From Paenibacillus sp. Root444D2 (GTDB taxonomy: Bacteria; Bacillota; Bacilli; Paenibacillales; NBRC-103111), in NCBI RefSeq assembly GCF_001426375.1, contig NZ_LMEO01000012.1, positions 319,362-383,361 on the forward strand: a stretch of DNA of 64,000 nt. The letters are read 5' to 3'. How positions within the stretch are numbered: position 1 is the stretch's first letter; each line of letters starts with the position of its first letter. Positions 42,286-52,189 of the stretch are shown one piece after another. The position numbers and the translations under genes were made by a program. The notes below the pieces were generated by a model, which saw only the letters and a list, made by a program, of their open reading frames with translations, ran no database searches and had not been told where the DNA came from.

Positions 42286-44535
42286 TTAATCTACTGGTTT
42301 CTTGCGATATTCACTCGGTGAGATGCCGCAATATTTTTTGAATGTTGTTGTGAACGTGGATGAGTTCAAATACCCGGTCTTTTCCCCGATCTCCGCGATA
42401 CTCAGTTCCGTATGTTTCAAATATTCTTTTGCGTGCGACAATCTGACCTTATTGAAATATTCCACATAATTGATGCCGAACGTTTTCTTAAAATAGTTCG
42501 AGAAATATTTGGGACTCGTATTCAGCACTTCGGCCATATGATCTAGATACAAGTTCTCCATATAGTGCAGCTCGATATATTGGGAAATGAACTCCGGATT
42601 CAGCTTGCTCTTCTGATCATGATTCCGCTTGTTGGCGATGAATCGGACCACCTCTATAAGCGCGTTCTGGATTTCGCCATAACCAAAAGCGTTATCCACT
42701 TTCCAACAAAAGTCCATTTCCAATTTGCAAAAATCCTTATTTCCGGAAGAGGAATCCTCGACCTGCTTGGAAAGGTAGAAAAATATGCACTTGGCTATAT
42801 GCGCAAGCTGATGGTAATGAATATTCCGATCCTTATTTTCCTGAATAATCTCTGCAACAATTCGGATGCCATCGTCTGCTTTTCCGCTTAACAACGTATG
42901 AGACAGCTTCTCAATCTTCTCAAAAGGAAAATAAATATCCGAGACGTAGCGAATGGCGTCCATGTCGACAATTGTCCGAGGCATATTAACATTCCGGTAA
43001 AGCATGCCGTATGTAATGTCTTGGTAGGCTTCATTGCAATTACTAACTTTAGAATCGTACAATTTGCTGACGCACCCCCAAACTGAGTACCCTTTCAGCT
43101 CTTCTTTCATAGCACGATTTACAAAAGACTCAAGTGCATCCATAACCGTCTTCCGTTCGGAGGCTTGTTCGATTCCTATGAGAGCCAGAAACTGCATACT
43201 GCCTGCATGAAATACAACAGAGTGATCTACCTTGCTGCTCAATCCGCTGCTCAAGATATCTGTCATTTCATCAATCCTCAGAAGGGGTTGATCGTACTCC
43301 TCGAGACGCTTAACGTGCAGGACAGCCATAACAAACTGACGCTTCCGAAAAAAATCGGAATAATACTTTTGCATTTGTATGTCGTATTCCTGAGCATGCG
43401 AAAAACCATCCAGCATTTGCAGAAAAATTCCTCTGCGCATCTCAGAATCAACAAAGTCCATTTGTTTCTTGAGCGATTCATTTTCCGCCTGTACGCTGAC
43501 AATACCGCTGTATATTTTCCGAAAATCGTTCCCCTTTACATGCCCGCCGCCAAGCAATTTGAGTATATCTTTGACCGGACGGTACAAGTAGATGCTTAGA
43601 AAGGCGGAAAGCAGAACGGCACTGATGATCGCGCTGATCATAATCATGTGATTGGCGGTTGCAACCGAATTAATATTTTGGAATTGATACGGAACTTTAT
43701 TGATATAAATGTAATCGTTGTACTCCGACCTATAGAAGTTATATTCGAAATTCTCGCGAGTTAAAGAACTTTCCTGTGACGAATTAAAATAAACATCATT
43801 TAACACCTTATCTAGATTCCATTCCTTGTCCGTGCTGAAAATCATATTGCGATTAGCGTCGAGAACGATCAAGGAAGCTCCCGGAATCATCGCGCTGAGA
43901 TCGATTTTCTTCAGCAGTTTGTCTGCATTCAGCAGAACCATGACATTCTTATCGGACATTCGGACTTTATTGCCGTCCATGGCCACCATTAAGCGCTGTT
44001 TTCTGTTCGTTAAACCGTCATTCGAAACGGAAAAGTCTTCCACCGGAAAAAAAGTTAACGCATGCTTGGATTTGGCAAACGCCCGCCAATACTCATAATT
44101 CCAGCTTTCGTGTTTGTACTTTTTTTCGAAAAGAATCTTCAAATCACTAGTGCCTTTAGCCGTAACGGCTAATTCAATGTTGTTGTAAAATACGATCACA
44201 TCTTCGATATAATCCACGGAAGAGGCCAGCCTGGAGATGTTTTCCTGCATCGTGTATGCCTTTGTCATATCGATGCGTTTGTCTTCTGCCGATTCAAGAT
44301 TGTCGTATGGCAGTCCTTGGATGCTAAACATGAGATTGTTAACGTTCGTAAAGCTGCTGTCAAACGATTGAATAATATTTTTGATAGCTAACCGGTTATT
44401 TTGCGTCACTTTCTCATAGATCCCGGAAATGGAATTTTTATAGACAACATAGTTGGATACAAACATGATCACAATGACTAGCAATAATGCGAAAAAGATT
44501 TGCAGCAAGCCTCTGTTAGCCATTAATCGGTTCAT
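42286..44535 (-). CDS. Membrane-anchored AraC family regulator (YesS-like)
   Basis: Regulator of 749 residues, close in size and layout to B. subtilis YesS. A transmembrane helix (LLQIFFALLLVIVIMFVSNY), an extracellular sensor region to about 285, a second helix (about 290-310), a long cytoplasmic part, and a C-terminal AraC domain ending GISPSEYRKKPVD with the HTH LDHMAEVLNTSPKYFSNYFK. It combines sensing and DNA binding in one chain, without phosphorelay domains. The ATG at 44535 follows AGGTG by six bases. It lies behind the importer genes it probably controls. Confidence 0.88.
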   Translation of the reverse strand: MNRLMANRGLLQIFFALLLVIVIMFVSNYVVYKNSISGIYEKVTQNNRLAIKNIIQSFDSSFTNVNNLMFSIQGLPYDNLESAEDKRIDMTKAYTMQENISRLASSVDYIEDVIVFYNNIELAVTAKGTSDLKILFEKKYKHESWNYEYWRAFAKSKHALTFFPVEDFSVSNDGLTNRKQRLMVAMDGNKVRMSDKNVMVLLNADKLLKKIDLSAMIPGASLIVLDANRNMIFSTDKEWNLDKVLNDVYFNSSQESSLTRENFEYNFYRSEYNDYIYINKVPYQFQNINSVATANHMIMISAIISAVLLSAFLSIYLYRPVKDILKLLGGGHVKGNDFRKIYSGIVSVQAENESLKKQMDFVDSEMRRGIFLQMLDGFSHAQEYDIQMQKYYSDFFRKRQFVMAVLHVKRLEEYDQPLLRIDEMTDILSSGLSSKVDHSVVFHAGSMQFLALIGIEQASERKTVMDALESFVNRAMKEELKGYSVWGCVSKLYDSKVSNCNEAYQDITYGMLYRNVNMPRTIVDMDAIRYVSDIYFPFEKIEKLSHTLLSGKADDGIRIVAEIIQENKDRNIHYHQLAHIAKCIFFYLSKQVEDSSSGNKDFCKLEMDFCWKVDNAFGYGEIQNALIEVVRFIANKRNHDQKSKLNPEFISQYIELHYMENLYLDHMAEVLNTSPKYFSNYFKKTFGINYVEYFNKVRLSHAKEYLKHTELSIAEIGEKTGYLNSSTFTTTFKKYCGISPSEYRKKPVD

Positions 44536-44593
44536 TGGTGTCACCTCATTACCTCTCACCTTTGTCTCCAACTAATATTCCACATTTGTCTAT

Positions 44594-45457
44594 TTAACCC
44601 TTCTCGGAACCAAGCATCACCCCTTTCGCGAAATACTTTTGAGCAAATGGGTAGATCACTAAGACAGGAATCATGGAAAGTACAATCGTCGCGTTTTTCA
44701 TCGCTTGCGGCGCCAGCGCGGCCCGATCGACAAGGGCGGCATCATTTTCAGCATTGAAGATAAGCATATCCCTGAGTACAACCTGCAAGGGGTACATATC
44801 TTTATCGCTCAAATAAATCATCGGGAGGAAGAAGCTGTTCCAATGTCCCATGAAATAGAATAATCCGATGGAAGCAAGGGCCGGCTTGGATAGCGGGATG
44901 ACGATACTGAACAAGATGCGGTATTCAGAAGCGCCGTCTATGACCGCAGCCTCCCTAATTTGGCTGGACATGTTCTCGTAAAAGCTTTTCAGAATAATCA
45001 ATTCCATCGTCCATATCGCATTCGGCAGCACAATCGCCCATACTGTGTCCAAAAGTCCCAACTGCTGTACGACCATATAAGTTGGAATAATACCGGCGTT
45101 AAAGAACATCGTCATCACAATGGCCAGCATAAAAAACTTTCGTCCGAAAAATGTTCGCTGTGAAAGCGGGTAGGCGGCAATCGAAGTAAACAGCAAATTA
45201 ATGAATGTCCCAAGCGCCGTATAATAAATCGAATTCAAATATGCTCTTGGAATTTTATCGTTTTTAAGCACTTCCATGTAGGCACCCAGATTAATTCCTT
45301 TCGGAAATAAAAAGACTTTTCCTTGTATGACGGATGAGGTCTCACTTAAAGAGACTGCTATCATGTACAGAACAGGATACAGAGTCGCTATGGCTACACA
45401 GATCAATAGGATCCCATTCACAATGCCGAAGACAGACAGTCTGTGTTGTCCTACCAT
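44594..45457 (-). CDS. Carbohydrate ABC transporter permease (LplC-like)
   Basis: Membrane subunit of 287 residues with six predicted spans and EAA loop SQIREAAVIDGASEYRILFSI. The end QKYFAKGVMLGSEKG is family-typical. Its start overlaps the stop of the upstream permease by seven bases, so translation is coupled. Third gene of the importer operon that starts at 48127. Confidence 0.92.
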   Translation of the reverse strand: MVGQHRLSVFGIVNGILLICVAIATLYPVLYMIAVSLSETSSVIQGKVFLFPKGINLGAYMEVLKNDKIPRAYLNSIYYTALGTFINLLFTSIAAYPLSQRTFFGRKFFMLAIVMTMFFNAGIIPTYMVVQQLGLLDTVWAIVLPNAIWTMELIILKSFYENMSSQIREAAVIDGASEYRILFSIVIPLSKPALASIGLFYFMGHWNSFFLPMIYLSDKDMYPLQVVLRDMLIFNAENDAALVDRAALAPQAMKNATIVLSMIPVLVIYPFAQKYFAKGVMLGSEKG

Positions 45458-46422
45458 AGCCCGTTCCCCCCGATCCTTTTGCTCAAATAATTAGCACCCA
45501 GCAGCATAATCATGGCTACTACCGCTTCGAACATGCCAACCGCAGCCGCATAGCTGTAGTTTGATTCCAATAAACCTTTTCTGTATACATACGTGGAAAA
45601 AACATCGGCAACGTCATAGGTCATCGGATTGTATAAAAGCAATACTTTTTCATAACCAATCCGAATCATCGATCCCGTCTTTAAAATAAACATCACAAGT
45701 AAGGTTGGCAGCAGTCCAGGAATGGTAATATACCAAATCATCCGGAATCTGCTTGCTCCGTCGACTCTCGCCGCCTCATACAGCGTTGGGCTTATTCCTG
45801 CTATCGCTGCCAAATAAATAATCGCTTCATAGCCCATTGTGCCCCATATTTCAGACACTACGTAGATCGGACGGAACCAATCGGGATCAATCAGAAAATA
45901 CTTTTTTTCAATGCCGACAGCAGAAAGAAGTTGATTGAATAACCCATTAGTGGGTGAGAGAAAATCGATGATCATACTGCTGATAATGACGACGGATAAG
46001 AAAGCAGGAAGATAGCTTAATGTTTGAACCGATTTCTTGAACCACTGCAATCTGACTTCATTCAGCAAAATGGCCAATATAATCGGAAATGGAAAGCCAA
46101 ATATCAGCGTATAAAATCCTAACAATAGTGTGTTTCTGAATAATATCCAGAAATCTTGATTGGTGAAAAATTGGATAAAATGCTTCAGTCCGACCCACTC
46201 ACTGCCCAGCACGCCCGAGAAGACGCTGTAATCCTTAAAGGCTATAATTAACCCGTATAAGGGTCCGTAACGGAATAAAACGTAGAAGATTATACACGGA
46301 ATGAAAAGTATTAGCAGCTGTCGATCCCTTCTCATATGCTTAAATGCGGCCGATAATCGGGATTGTGTCTTTGGGTGTTTTTTCGATGGTGCTGCTGAAG
46401 CATCTAATATTGGTTGCTGCAC
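45451..46422 (-). CDS. Carbohydrate ABC transporter permease (LplB-like)
   Basis: Membrane subunit of 323 residues: a hydrophilic N-terminal tail, RDRQLLILFIPCIIFYVLFR as first span, and EAA loop TLYEAARVDGASRFRMIWYI. I chose the GTG at 46422 because AAAGGAGGGG lies eight bases upstream; an ATG at 46455 reads through that ribosome site. It is 85 bases behind the binding-protein gene and overlaps the next permease. No ATPase gene is present in the operon. Confidence 0.9.
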   Translation of the reverse strand: MQQPILDASAAPSKKHPKTQSRLSAAFKHMRRDRQLLILFIPCIIFYVLFRYGPLYGLIIAFKDYSVFSGVLGSEWVGLKHFIQFFTNQDFWILFRNTLLLGFYTLIFGFPFPIILAILLNEVRLQWFKKSVQTLSYLPAFLSVVIISSMIIDFLSPTNGLFNQLLSAVGIEKKYFLIDPDWFRPIYVVSEIWGTMGYEAIIYLAAIAGISPTLYEAARVDGASRFRMIWYITIPGLLPTLLVMFILKTGSMIRIGYEKVLLLYNPMTYDVADVFSTYVYRKGLLESNYSYAAAVGMFEAVVAMIMLLGANYLSKRIGGNGLW

Positions 46423-46507
46423 GGTTCCATCCCCTCCTTTACCGATGAAGGGCACCCAGAAACTAACTTCTGAGCGCCCGGCTCACCATCTCTAGCTGCT
46501 TGATCTC

Positions 46508-48127
46508 TTATTTGGCTGCATCATACCGTTTTTGAGCGTCGTTGTAGACTTTGATATACGCATCCAGTCCTTTTTTCGCAATCGTTTTTTTCCATTCTTC
46601 CCACTGGCTATCCCCGTATTTTTTATCAAGGATATACTTGGCGTTAAATTCTTCGGCTGCTTTTTGCAGCGTGGTTTGCAGTTGAGCTAGGGTCGATATT
46701 TCTTCATCTGTGAAGTTCAAAATAGGATCGACGGGCTCAAACTTTTTCCCTTTCAGAATCTTATCTTGAGCTTCTCGTTCTTTCTCAGAAAATTTGTAAT
46801 ACACACTGCGTCGATCCGGTCGCAAGTAGGCTCCCTCTAACCACATCGCATAACGGTCTTCCAGTACGCTGATGTCAACCAGAGGCAAATCCTTCAGTTG
46901 CGGATAGACAGGGACCCCATCTTTGCCCCACTCAAAATTCACGCCCTCGACCCCAATCGTCATCAATTCGCCGCCGGACGGGCTAGTCAAGTAGTCAAGC
47001 AGTTTAAGAGCTGCTTCTTTGTTTTTATTGTTGGAGACTGTCACGCTAAAATCAGATACTTTAGGCAGTGTTCTTACATTGCCCGTCGGTCCTATCGGAT
47101 TGGCATAACGCAGATTATAGTCGGGATTTTTATCCTTAATTTGGTTATAGAATAAATCCAAACGTCCAATCCAATCCCAAGTAACAAAAGATTTGCCGGT
47201 GGTCATCTTCGTTGTCCACGAATCCTGTGTATCCGTCAAAAACTCAGGGTCCATCAAGCCTTCGTTGTATAATTTCTTCATGAAATCCAGCATTTCTTTG
47301 TGCTCGGGCTGAACGCTTGCATACTTCCAAGTTTTATCTTTCTCGTCATAATAGGAAGGATACGTATCTCCGTTGCCTAAGCCCCAGCCGAACGACCAGT
47401 CTCTAAAAATATTCACAAGACCTTTCGAGGCATACGGATAGGAGTCCGGGTAAGCTTCTTTCAGTTTTTTGAGCGCTTGATAAAACTCTTCCGTATTCGT
47501 CCATTCTTTTATCCCTAATTTGTCAAAAACATCTTTTCTAAACATAAAACCGTGATTGACATCCCGATTCAGGTTGAATATTGGCCAGGTATAAAGCTTA
47601 CCGTTTTCATCGCCGTAAGATTTTATGACCCAATTGTTTTCTTCCACATATAATTTTTTGAAATTCGGAAGCTGGTCCGTGTAATCATTGATGGCAACTA
47701 CACCTTTTTGTTTACCAATTTTCTTTAATTCCGCCGGCTTGAGACCGCTGAAAATGTCCGGCAGCTTGCCTGAGGCGACAACAACCTTAAGCTTATCTTG
47801 ATAAGTTTGAGGCGAATACGTTTGGAACTCGACTTTAATGCCTGTGCGCTTTAATATTTCCTGAACAACCAGCCGATCTTCTTTAATATTGGATGAATTG
47901 CTCGGCAGCATCCAAGTCAGTGTCGTTGGTTTGTCCACCAGGGGAAGCTTTAATCCTCCGGTATCTCCGTTAGGTTTGGCCGCAGCGCTGGGCGAGCTTA
48001 CAGGTGTGCTCGTCGCATTGCCGACTGCACCTGCATCCTTGTTTAAGTCGGCCTTTCCACTGCAAGCAGCCAGAATCATAATGATCGTTGATAAAACGGT
48101 AATGATGCGGATCGGCTTTCTTGTCAT
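46508..48127 (-). CDS. Extracellular sugar-binding lipoprotein (LplA-like)
   Basis: Substrate-binding lipoprotein of 539 residues, with lipobox LAAC near residue 21, a linker rich in Ser, Pro, Ala and Gly, then an LplA-type fold (LTWMLPSNSSNIKEDRLVVQ; FSGLKPAELKKIGKQKGVV). GGGAGG precedes the ATG. First gene of an operon with two permeases, a YesS-like regulator, a dehydrogenase, the FIMAH exoprotein and an EEP hydrolase. A cre-like site lies 75-88 bases upstream. The ligand is unknown, probably an oligosaccharide produced outside the cell with help of the FIMAH protein. Confidence 0.9.
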   Translation of the reverse strand: MTRKPIRIITVLSTIIMILAACSGKADLNKDAGAVGNATSTPVSSPSAAAKPNGDTGGLKLPLVDKPTTLTWMLPSNSSNIKEDRLVVQEILKRTGIKVEFQTYSPQTYQDKLKVVVASGKLPDIFSGLKPAELKKIGKQKGVVAINDYTDQLPNFKKLYVEENNWVIKSYGDENGKLYTWPIFNLNRDVNHGFMFRKDVFDKLGIKEWTNTEEFYQALKKLKEAYPDSYPYASKGLVNIFRDWSFGWGLGNGDTYPSYYDEKDKTWKYASVQPEHKEMLDFMKKLYNEGLMDPEFLTDTQDSWTTKMTTGKSFVTWDWIGRLDLFYNQIKDKNPDYNLRYANPIGPTGNVRTLPKVSDFSVTVSNNKNKEAALKLLDYLTSPSGGELMTIGVEGVNFEWGKDGVPVYPQLKDLPLVDISVLEDRYAMWLEGAYLRPDRRSVYYKFSEKEREAQDKILKGKKFEPVDPILNFTDEEISTLAQLQTTLQKAAEEFNAKYILDKKYGDSQWEEWKKTIAKKGLDAYIKVYNDAQKRYDAAK

Positions 48128-48201
48128 TTGCGTTCCTCCCTTTTATTTGCATTTACGCTTTTGGTATTTACTTGTAAGCGCGTCAGCTTCCCTTTTTATA
48201 T

Positions 48202-48215
48202 TAAAAGCGCTTCCA
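48202..48215. promoter_or_regulatory. cre-like site upstream of the third importer operon
   Basis: TAAAAGCGCTTCCA fits the CcpA consensus with one mismatch (second position). It lies in the promoter region of the solute-binding protein gene. Confidence 0.5.
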
Positions 48216-48280
48216 ACTTTCGTAAATAAAACGATTTCCACCGAGTTATATTTTTCTCGAGATTTCCTTCAAAAACAAAA

Positions 48281-48304
48281 AAAACCTTGTCATATCAAGG
48301 TTTT
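48281..48304 (-). terminator. Terminator after the potassium transporter gene
   Basis: A perfect AAAACCTTG/CAAGGTTTT stem around six bases; on the minus strand it runs into an eight-T tract. It is about 70 bases past the ktrB stop. Confidence 0.85.
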
Positions 48305-48372
48305 CCTGCGTGTAGAGAATGATAAAGAGGTAGAAATTCGTGAAGAATGAGGAATCGCAACGTCTTCTATTA

Positions 48373-49728
48373 TCAGCCGATTGTGATCTTCCCCTCCGGG
48401 TAACGATACGGTTCTTTTTTCGGTAATGGTGATAAGGTATAAGCCAATGTGACGGGACCAAGACGTCCTACAAACATTAAAATAATGATAAACACCTTAC
48501 CGAATCCCGAGAGCTGTGACGTTAATCCAACCGACATTCCTGCGGTAGCATACGCCGAAGTAACCTCGAACAAAATGCCTAAGAAATGGAAGTTCTCGGT
48601 GATCGAGAGGATCATTGTCGAAAGTACAATTAAGATAAAGGAGAGCAAAGTAAATGTAATAGCTTTATAAATCCGATCCTTCGAAATTCTTCGGTGGAAT
48701 AGTACAATTTCTTCCCTGCCTCGAACCATTGCATAAACCGCTCCGACGAGGATTACGAAGGTAGTCACCTTAATCCCCCCACCGGAAGAACCGGGCGCGG
48801 CTCCAATAAACATCATGATAATGATAAAAAACTGTGTAGCTTGCCTCATCGAGGCAATATCGACCGTGTTCACTCCCGCTGAACGTGATGACACGGATTG
48901 CAGCATCGCACTGAGCGTTTTGCCTACGGTGGACAAAGGCTGAAGCGTGAGGGAATTGGTGAACTCAAACACGAAGACGACCAGTGTTCCTACCACTATC
49001 AGAGCGGCGGATGCAGTTAAGACAACCTTGCTGTGCAGCGTTAGTTTTCTATTCTTAGGGAATGTAAGCAAGTCAGAGATAACGATAAAGCCGATTCCGC
49101 CTAAAATGATAAGTAACATCGAGACGATGTTAATGTAGGGGTCCTCTACATAATGCATGAGACTTCCCAGTCTATTAGGTATACCGCCAAAGAGATCGAA
49201 TCCCGCGTTGTTGAATATCGAGATGCTATGAAAAATGCCGAAGTACAACGCTTGGCCGATTGGCATTTCAAATGACCAGCGAAGTGCGAATAACAGTGCG
49301 CCTGCAAGTTCAATATATAGCGCGTAGATCAACACCTTACGAATAAGACGAACTATACCTTCTGTTGAATGGTGGTTCATCGCTTCCTGTAAGATGAGAC
49401 GTTCCTGAAAAGAAATACGGCGGCGGAGTACGAGTGCAATGAGTGTGGACATCGTCATGAAGCCGAGACCGCCAATTTGGACTAGCAAAATAAGAACAAT
49501 CTCCCCAAAGGCCGATAAATGTGCTCCTGCATTGATCACGGACAGCCCGGTAACACATGTAGCGGAAGTCGCCATAAATAAGGCGTCAATAAATGATAAT
49601 CTGCCTACGCCAATATAGGAGATTGGCAACCACAGTAGTACGGCACCAATTAGGATGATCACTAAGAATCCGATCGCCATAACTTGCGGCGGACTCCAAC
49701 GGAATTTTTTCTTGGAATGAGGTAACAT
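48373..49728 (-). CDS. ktrB: Potassium uptake transporter subunit KtrB/KtrD
   Basis: Na+-dependent K+ channel-like transporter of 451 residues made of four M1-P-M2 repeats. The selectivity segments have the family pattern, for example ATSATCVTGLSVI, SIFNNAGFDLFGG, SSRSAGVNTV and SAYATAGMSVG, each with the central Gly. FSPPQ-like WSPPQVMAIGFLVIILIGA opens the protein. I prefer the ATG at 49728 (GGAG six bases upstream) over one four codons earlier. The cytoplasmic KtrA/KtrC partner is not in the window. Single gene with its own terminator. Confidence 0.9.
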   Translation of the reverse strand: MLPHSKKKFRWSPPQVMAIGFLVIILIGAVLLWLPISYIGVGRLSFIDALFMATSATCVTGLSVINAGAHLSAFGEIVLILLVQIGGLGFMTMSTLIALVLRRRISFQERLILQEAMNHHSTEGIVRLIRKVLIYALYIELAGALLFALRWSFEMPIGQALYFGIFHSISIFNNAGFDLFGGIPNRLGSLMHYVEDPYINIVSMLLIILGGIGFIVISDLLTFPKNRKLTLHSKVVLTASAALIVVGTLVVFVFEFTNSLTLQPLSTVGKTLSAMLQSVSSRSAGVNTVDIASMRQATQFFIIIMMFIGAAPGSSGGGIKVTTFVILVGAVYAMVRGREEIVLFHRRISKDRIYKAITFTLLSFILIVLSTMILSITENFHFLGILFEVTSAYATAGMSVGLTSQLSGFGKVFIIILMFVGRLGPVTLAYTLSPLPKKEPYRYPEGKITIG

Positions 49729-49911
49729 ATAGGACTCCATGAACTTATGATTATCCGACTATTGTATAATCTGTCAATAACAAAGTAAAGAAAGCATGAA
49801 CAAGACGGCATGCCACTAAATTGCCTTATAGAATTTTTGAAAATTATTTCTTTTTTTCATTCCAATTATGGTAAGATATCGTACGATAAGTTTAAGAAGG
49901 GAGCTCCCACC

Positions 49912-51183
49912 GTGTCTCGTATTATTCAAGTAGATGAACGCCCCTCCATAGGCGAAAGCATTCCCCTTAGTTTACAGCATTTATTTGCTATGTTTGGCTC
50001 CACCGTGCTGGTCCCTATTTTGTTTCATGTCGATCCAGCTACTATTCTGTTGATGAACGGGATAGGCACCTTGCTTTATATTTTCATTACAAAAGGAAAG
50101 ATCCCCGCATTCTTGGGGTCAAGCTTCGCTTTCCTCTCTCCCGTTTTCGCCGTCCTCGCCTCCAAAGGATATAGTTCGGCGTTAGGTGGATTTCTGGTCG
50201 TCGGATTGATTTTTACGATCATAGCGTTGTTAATTCGTGTCGTGGGGACACGCTGGATTGACGTCGTATTTCCACCTGCTGCGATGGGAGCGATCGTTGC
50301 CGTTATCGGTTTAGAGTTGGTACCTACAGCCGCCTCTATGGCAGGCATTATTTCGCCGGCTAATTTAAAAGAAGCCTGGGTTCCAGATCCTATCGTTATA
50401 TCGGTTTCTATTTTTACACTTTTGGTAGGAGTCGTAGGTTCCATTGTCTTTCGTGGACTTTTGAAGGTCATTCCGATTCTGGTAGCCATCGTTGCAGGCT
50501 ACCTACTCGCTGCATTGCTAGGTTTGGTGCATATTGGAGAAACATTGGGAGCTGCTCAGTGGTTCAGACTCCCTACTTTCTACAGCCCAACATTCGATCT
50601 GGCGAGCATTTTAATCATCGCTCCTGCTGCTTTAGTTGTCATAGCGGAGCATATAGGCCACTTGATTGTAACCGGGAATATGGTAGGAAAAGATTTATCC
50701 AAAGACCCTGGATTAAGTAGATCCTTACTCGGAAATGGCATCTCTACCATGCTGTCATCCTTAGTAGGCTCAACACCAAATACAACTTACGGTGAAAACA
50801 TCGGTGTCATGGCGATTAGCCGCGTATATTCTGTGTGGGTTATAGGAGGAGCAGCGATCCTAGCGATTGTTCTCTCCTTTGTCGGGAAAATCTCGGCGTT
50901 GATTCAAACTATTCCAACTCCTGTCATGGGCGGCGTTTCCTTGCTGCTGTTCGGTATCATCGCCTCTTCGGGGATCCGCATGCTTGTGGAAACCAAAGTC
51001 GATTATTCCAAACCGGTCAATCTGATTCTAACAACCGTTGTTCTTGTCATCGGCCTTAGCGGAGCAACGCTGAAATTGAGACATTTTGAACTGAAAGGTA
51101 TGGCTCTAGCCACCATAGTTGCCATTCTGCTCAGCTTGTTCTTCAAGCTGCTGGAGGTTCTCAAGCTTTCTAACGACAAATAA
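49912..51183 (+). CDS. uraA: Uracil permease (NCS2 family)
   Basis: Proton-uracil symporter of 423 residues with fourteen predicted spans in a 7+7 inverted repeat. The signature EHIGHLIVTGNMV followed by GSTPNTTYGENIGVMAISRV matches UraA/PyrP closely, including the substrate-binding Glu of the EH motif and of TYGENIG. The GTG at 49912 (giving MSRIIQVDERPSIGE, as in relatives) follows GGGAG; longer frames are not conserved. The leader is short and I see no PyrR-type attenuator. It is a single gene, divergent from ktrB, with a strong terminator. Confidence 0.92.
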   Translation: MSRIIQVDERPSIGESIPLSLQHLFAMFGSTVLVPILFHVDPATILLMNGIGTLLYIFITKGKIPAFLGSSFAFLSPVFAVLASKGYSSALGGFLVVGLIFTIIALLIRVVGTRWIDVVFPPAAMGAIVAVIGLELVPTAASMAGIISPANLKEAWVPDPIVISVSIFTLLVGVVGSIVFRGLLKVIPILVAIVAGYLLAALLGLVHIGETLGAAQWFRLPTFYSPTFDLASILIIAPAALVVIAEHIGHLIVTGNMVGKDLSKDPGLSRSLLGNGISTMLSSLVGSTPNTTYGENIGVMAISRVYSVWVIGGAAILAIVLSFVGKISALIQTIPTPVMGGVSLLLFGIIASSGIRMLVETKVDYSKPVNLILTTVVLVIGLSGATLKLRHFELKGMALATIVAILLSLFFKLLEVLKLSNDK

Positions 51184-51198
51184 TCAAATGGTATAAAG

Positions 51199-51243
51199 AA
51201 TGGCTATCCCTAAAGTCTTAAGAGACCTAAGGGATAGCCATTT
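51199..51243. terminator. Bidirectional terminator between uraA and the kinase gene
   Basis: AATGGCTATCCCT at 51199-51211 pairs perfectly with AGGGATAGCCATT, with an extra AGTCT/AGAC inner stem, and T or A tracts on both sides. Confidence 0.88.
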
Positions 51244-51283
51244 ATTTAAATATGATACTAAATTAAAAACCGTCCAGTCATCG

Positions 51284-52189
51284 CTATATCTGCTTCAAGC
51301 TCCTAAAAACATGGATGGCATCAAAAAAGGGCTTGCTATACCTACCATCCTCTTGAACGCTCCAACAGGTTGCTAGAACAGAATGTGCAAATCCCCACGA
51401 TATCAATCTCTTCTTGTCTAAGTTCAACTCTTTTACAAATATATCAATTCGCTTCTCAATGACATGTGTTGAATCTCCAATAGGCAATTTATTTAACAAA
51501 TATTGAATGACATCGTATTCTCTGTCTCCAATCAACCCTTTAGGATCAATCGCTAACCAAGGTTCTCTAGCAGCCATTAAAATATTGTAATGATGTAAAT
51601 CGCCATGAAGCAAAAATGGTTTATCCGGCATAGCATTCATTGATCTATAAGTGTCCACAGCTTCTTGCAGTATTTCCTTAGTTATTGGACCGAGACCTTC
51701 TGTATTTCTCTTATAAATATTGATTAATTTCTCTTCCATATTCATTGTTGTTGGAATGCTAGATGAATTGGAAGGAGCAGGAATCCACAATTTCTTCATT
51801 ACTTGCGAGGCTATATGTGCAGCTTCCTCCTCATTTTCTAATGAGGCAAGTGTTTGCCCAGGAATCAATCGTTCAAGAATAAGAATCCCTTTTGCTATAT
51901 CTACATCAATGATTTTAACAATGCCATTCCCATTATACAGTTTAAGGGTTTCGACTTCAGATACAAATTCATCACCTGGAACGACGAGTTTTATCACAAC
52001 TTCAGTTCCGTCTTCCCGTATGGCAGGAGCCACAAAATTAAAGGATAAATCAAACGGGGACATCATTTTTATTTGCCAACGCTTTTCACAATCACAAATA
52101 AGCTTGTCAAAATTTCTCAACCATTCATCAGCTTTATCCTTATGGACGTCTCTTATTGTTTGAACGAATTGTTTTGGTAAGCTGTTCAT
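51284..52189 (-). CDS. APH(6)-type aminoglycoside/streptomycin phosphotransferase family protein
   Basis: Kinase-like protein of 301 residues with the aminoglycoside 6-phosphotransferase pattern: VVIKLVVPGDEFVSEVETL (ATP-binding Lys region), ILILERLIPGQTL, the catalytic loop LLHGDLHHYNIL (Asp and Asn) and the metal loop AIDPKGLIGDREYDV. The ATG at 52189 has GGGGG eight bases upstream; a longer frame adds 20 residues without homology. Members confer streptomycin resistance or phosphorylate unknown small molecules in soil bacteria, so resistance is possible but not established. Single gene. Confidence 0.85.
   Translation of the reverse strand: MNSLPKQFVQTIRDVHKDKADEWLRNFDKLICDCEKRWQIKMMSPFDLSFNFVAPAIREDGTEVVIKLVVPGDEFVSEVETLKLYNGNGIVKIIDVDIAKGILILERLIPGQTLASLENEEEAAHIASQVMKKLWIPAPSNSSSIPTTMNMEEKLINIYKRNTEGLGPITKEILQEAVDTYRSMNAMPDKPFLLHGDLHHYNILMAAREPWLAIDPKGLIGDREYDVIQYLLNKLPIGDSTHVIEKRIDIFVKELNLDKKRLISWGFAHSVLATCWSVQEDGRYSKPFFDAIHVFRSLKQI

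Noticed and set aside
48168..48181. TGTAAGCGCGTCAG considered as a second cre before the third importer
   Set aside because: Two mismatches at conserved positions; the site at 48202-48215 is better.
50076..50489. 137-codon frame antisense to uraA
   Set aside because: The composition is a shadow of a membrane-protein gene; no SD and no homology.
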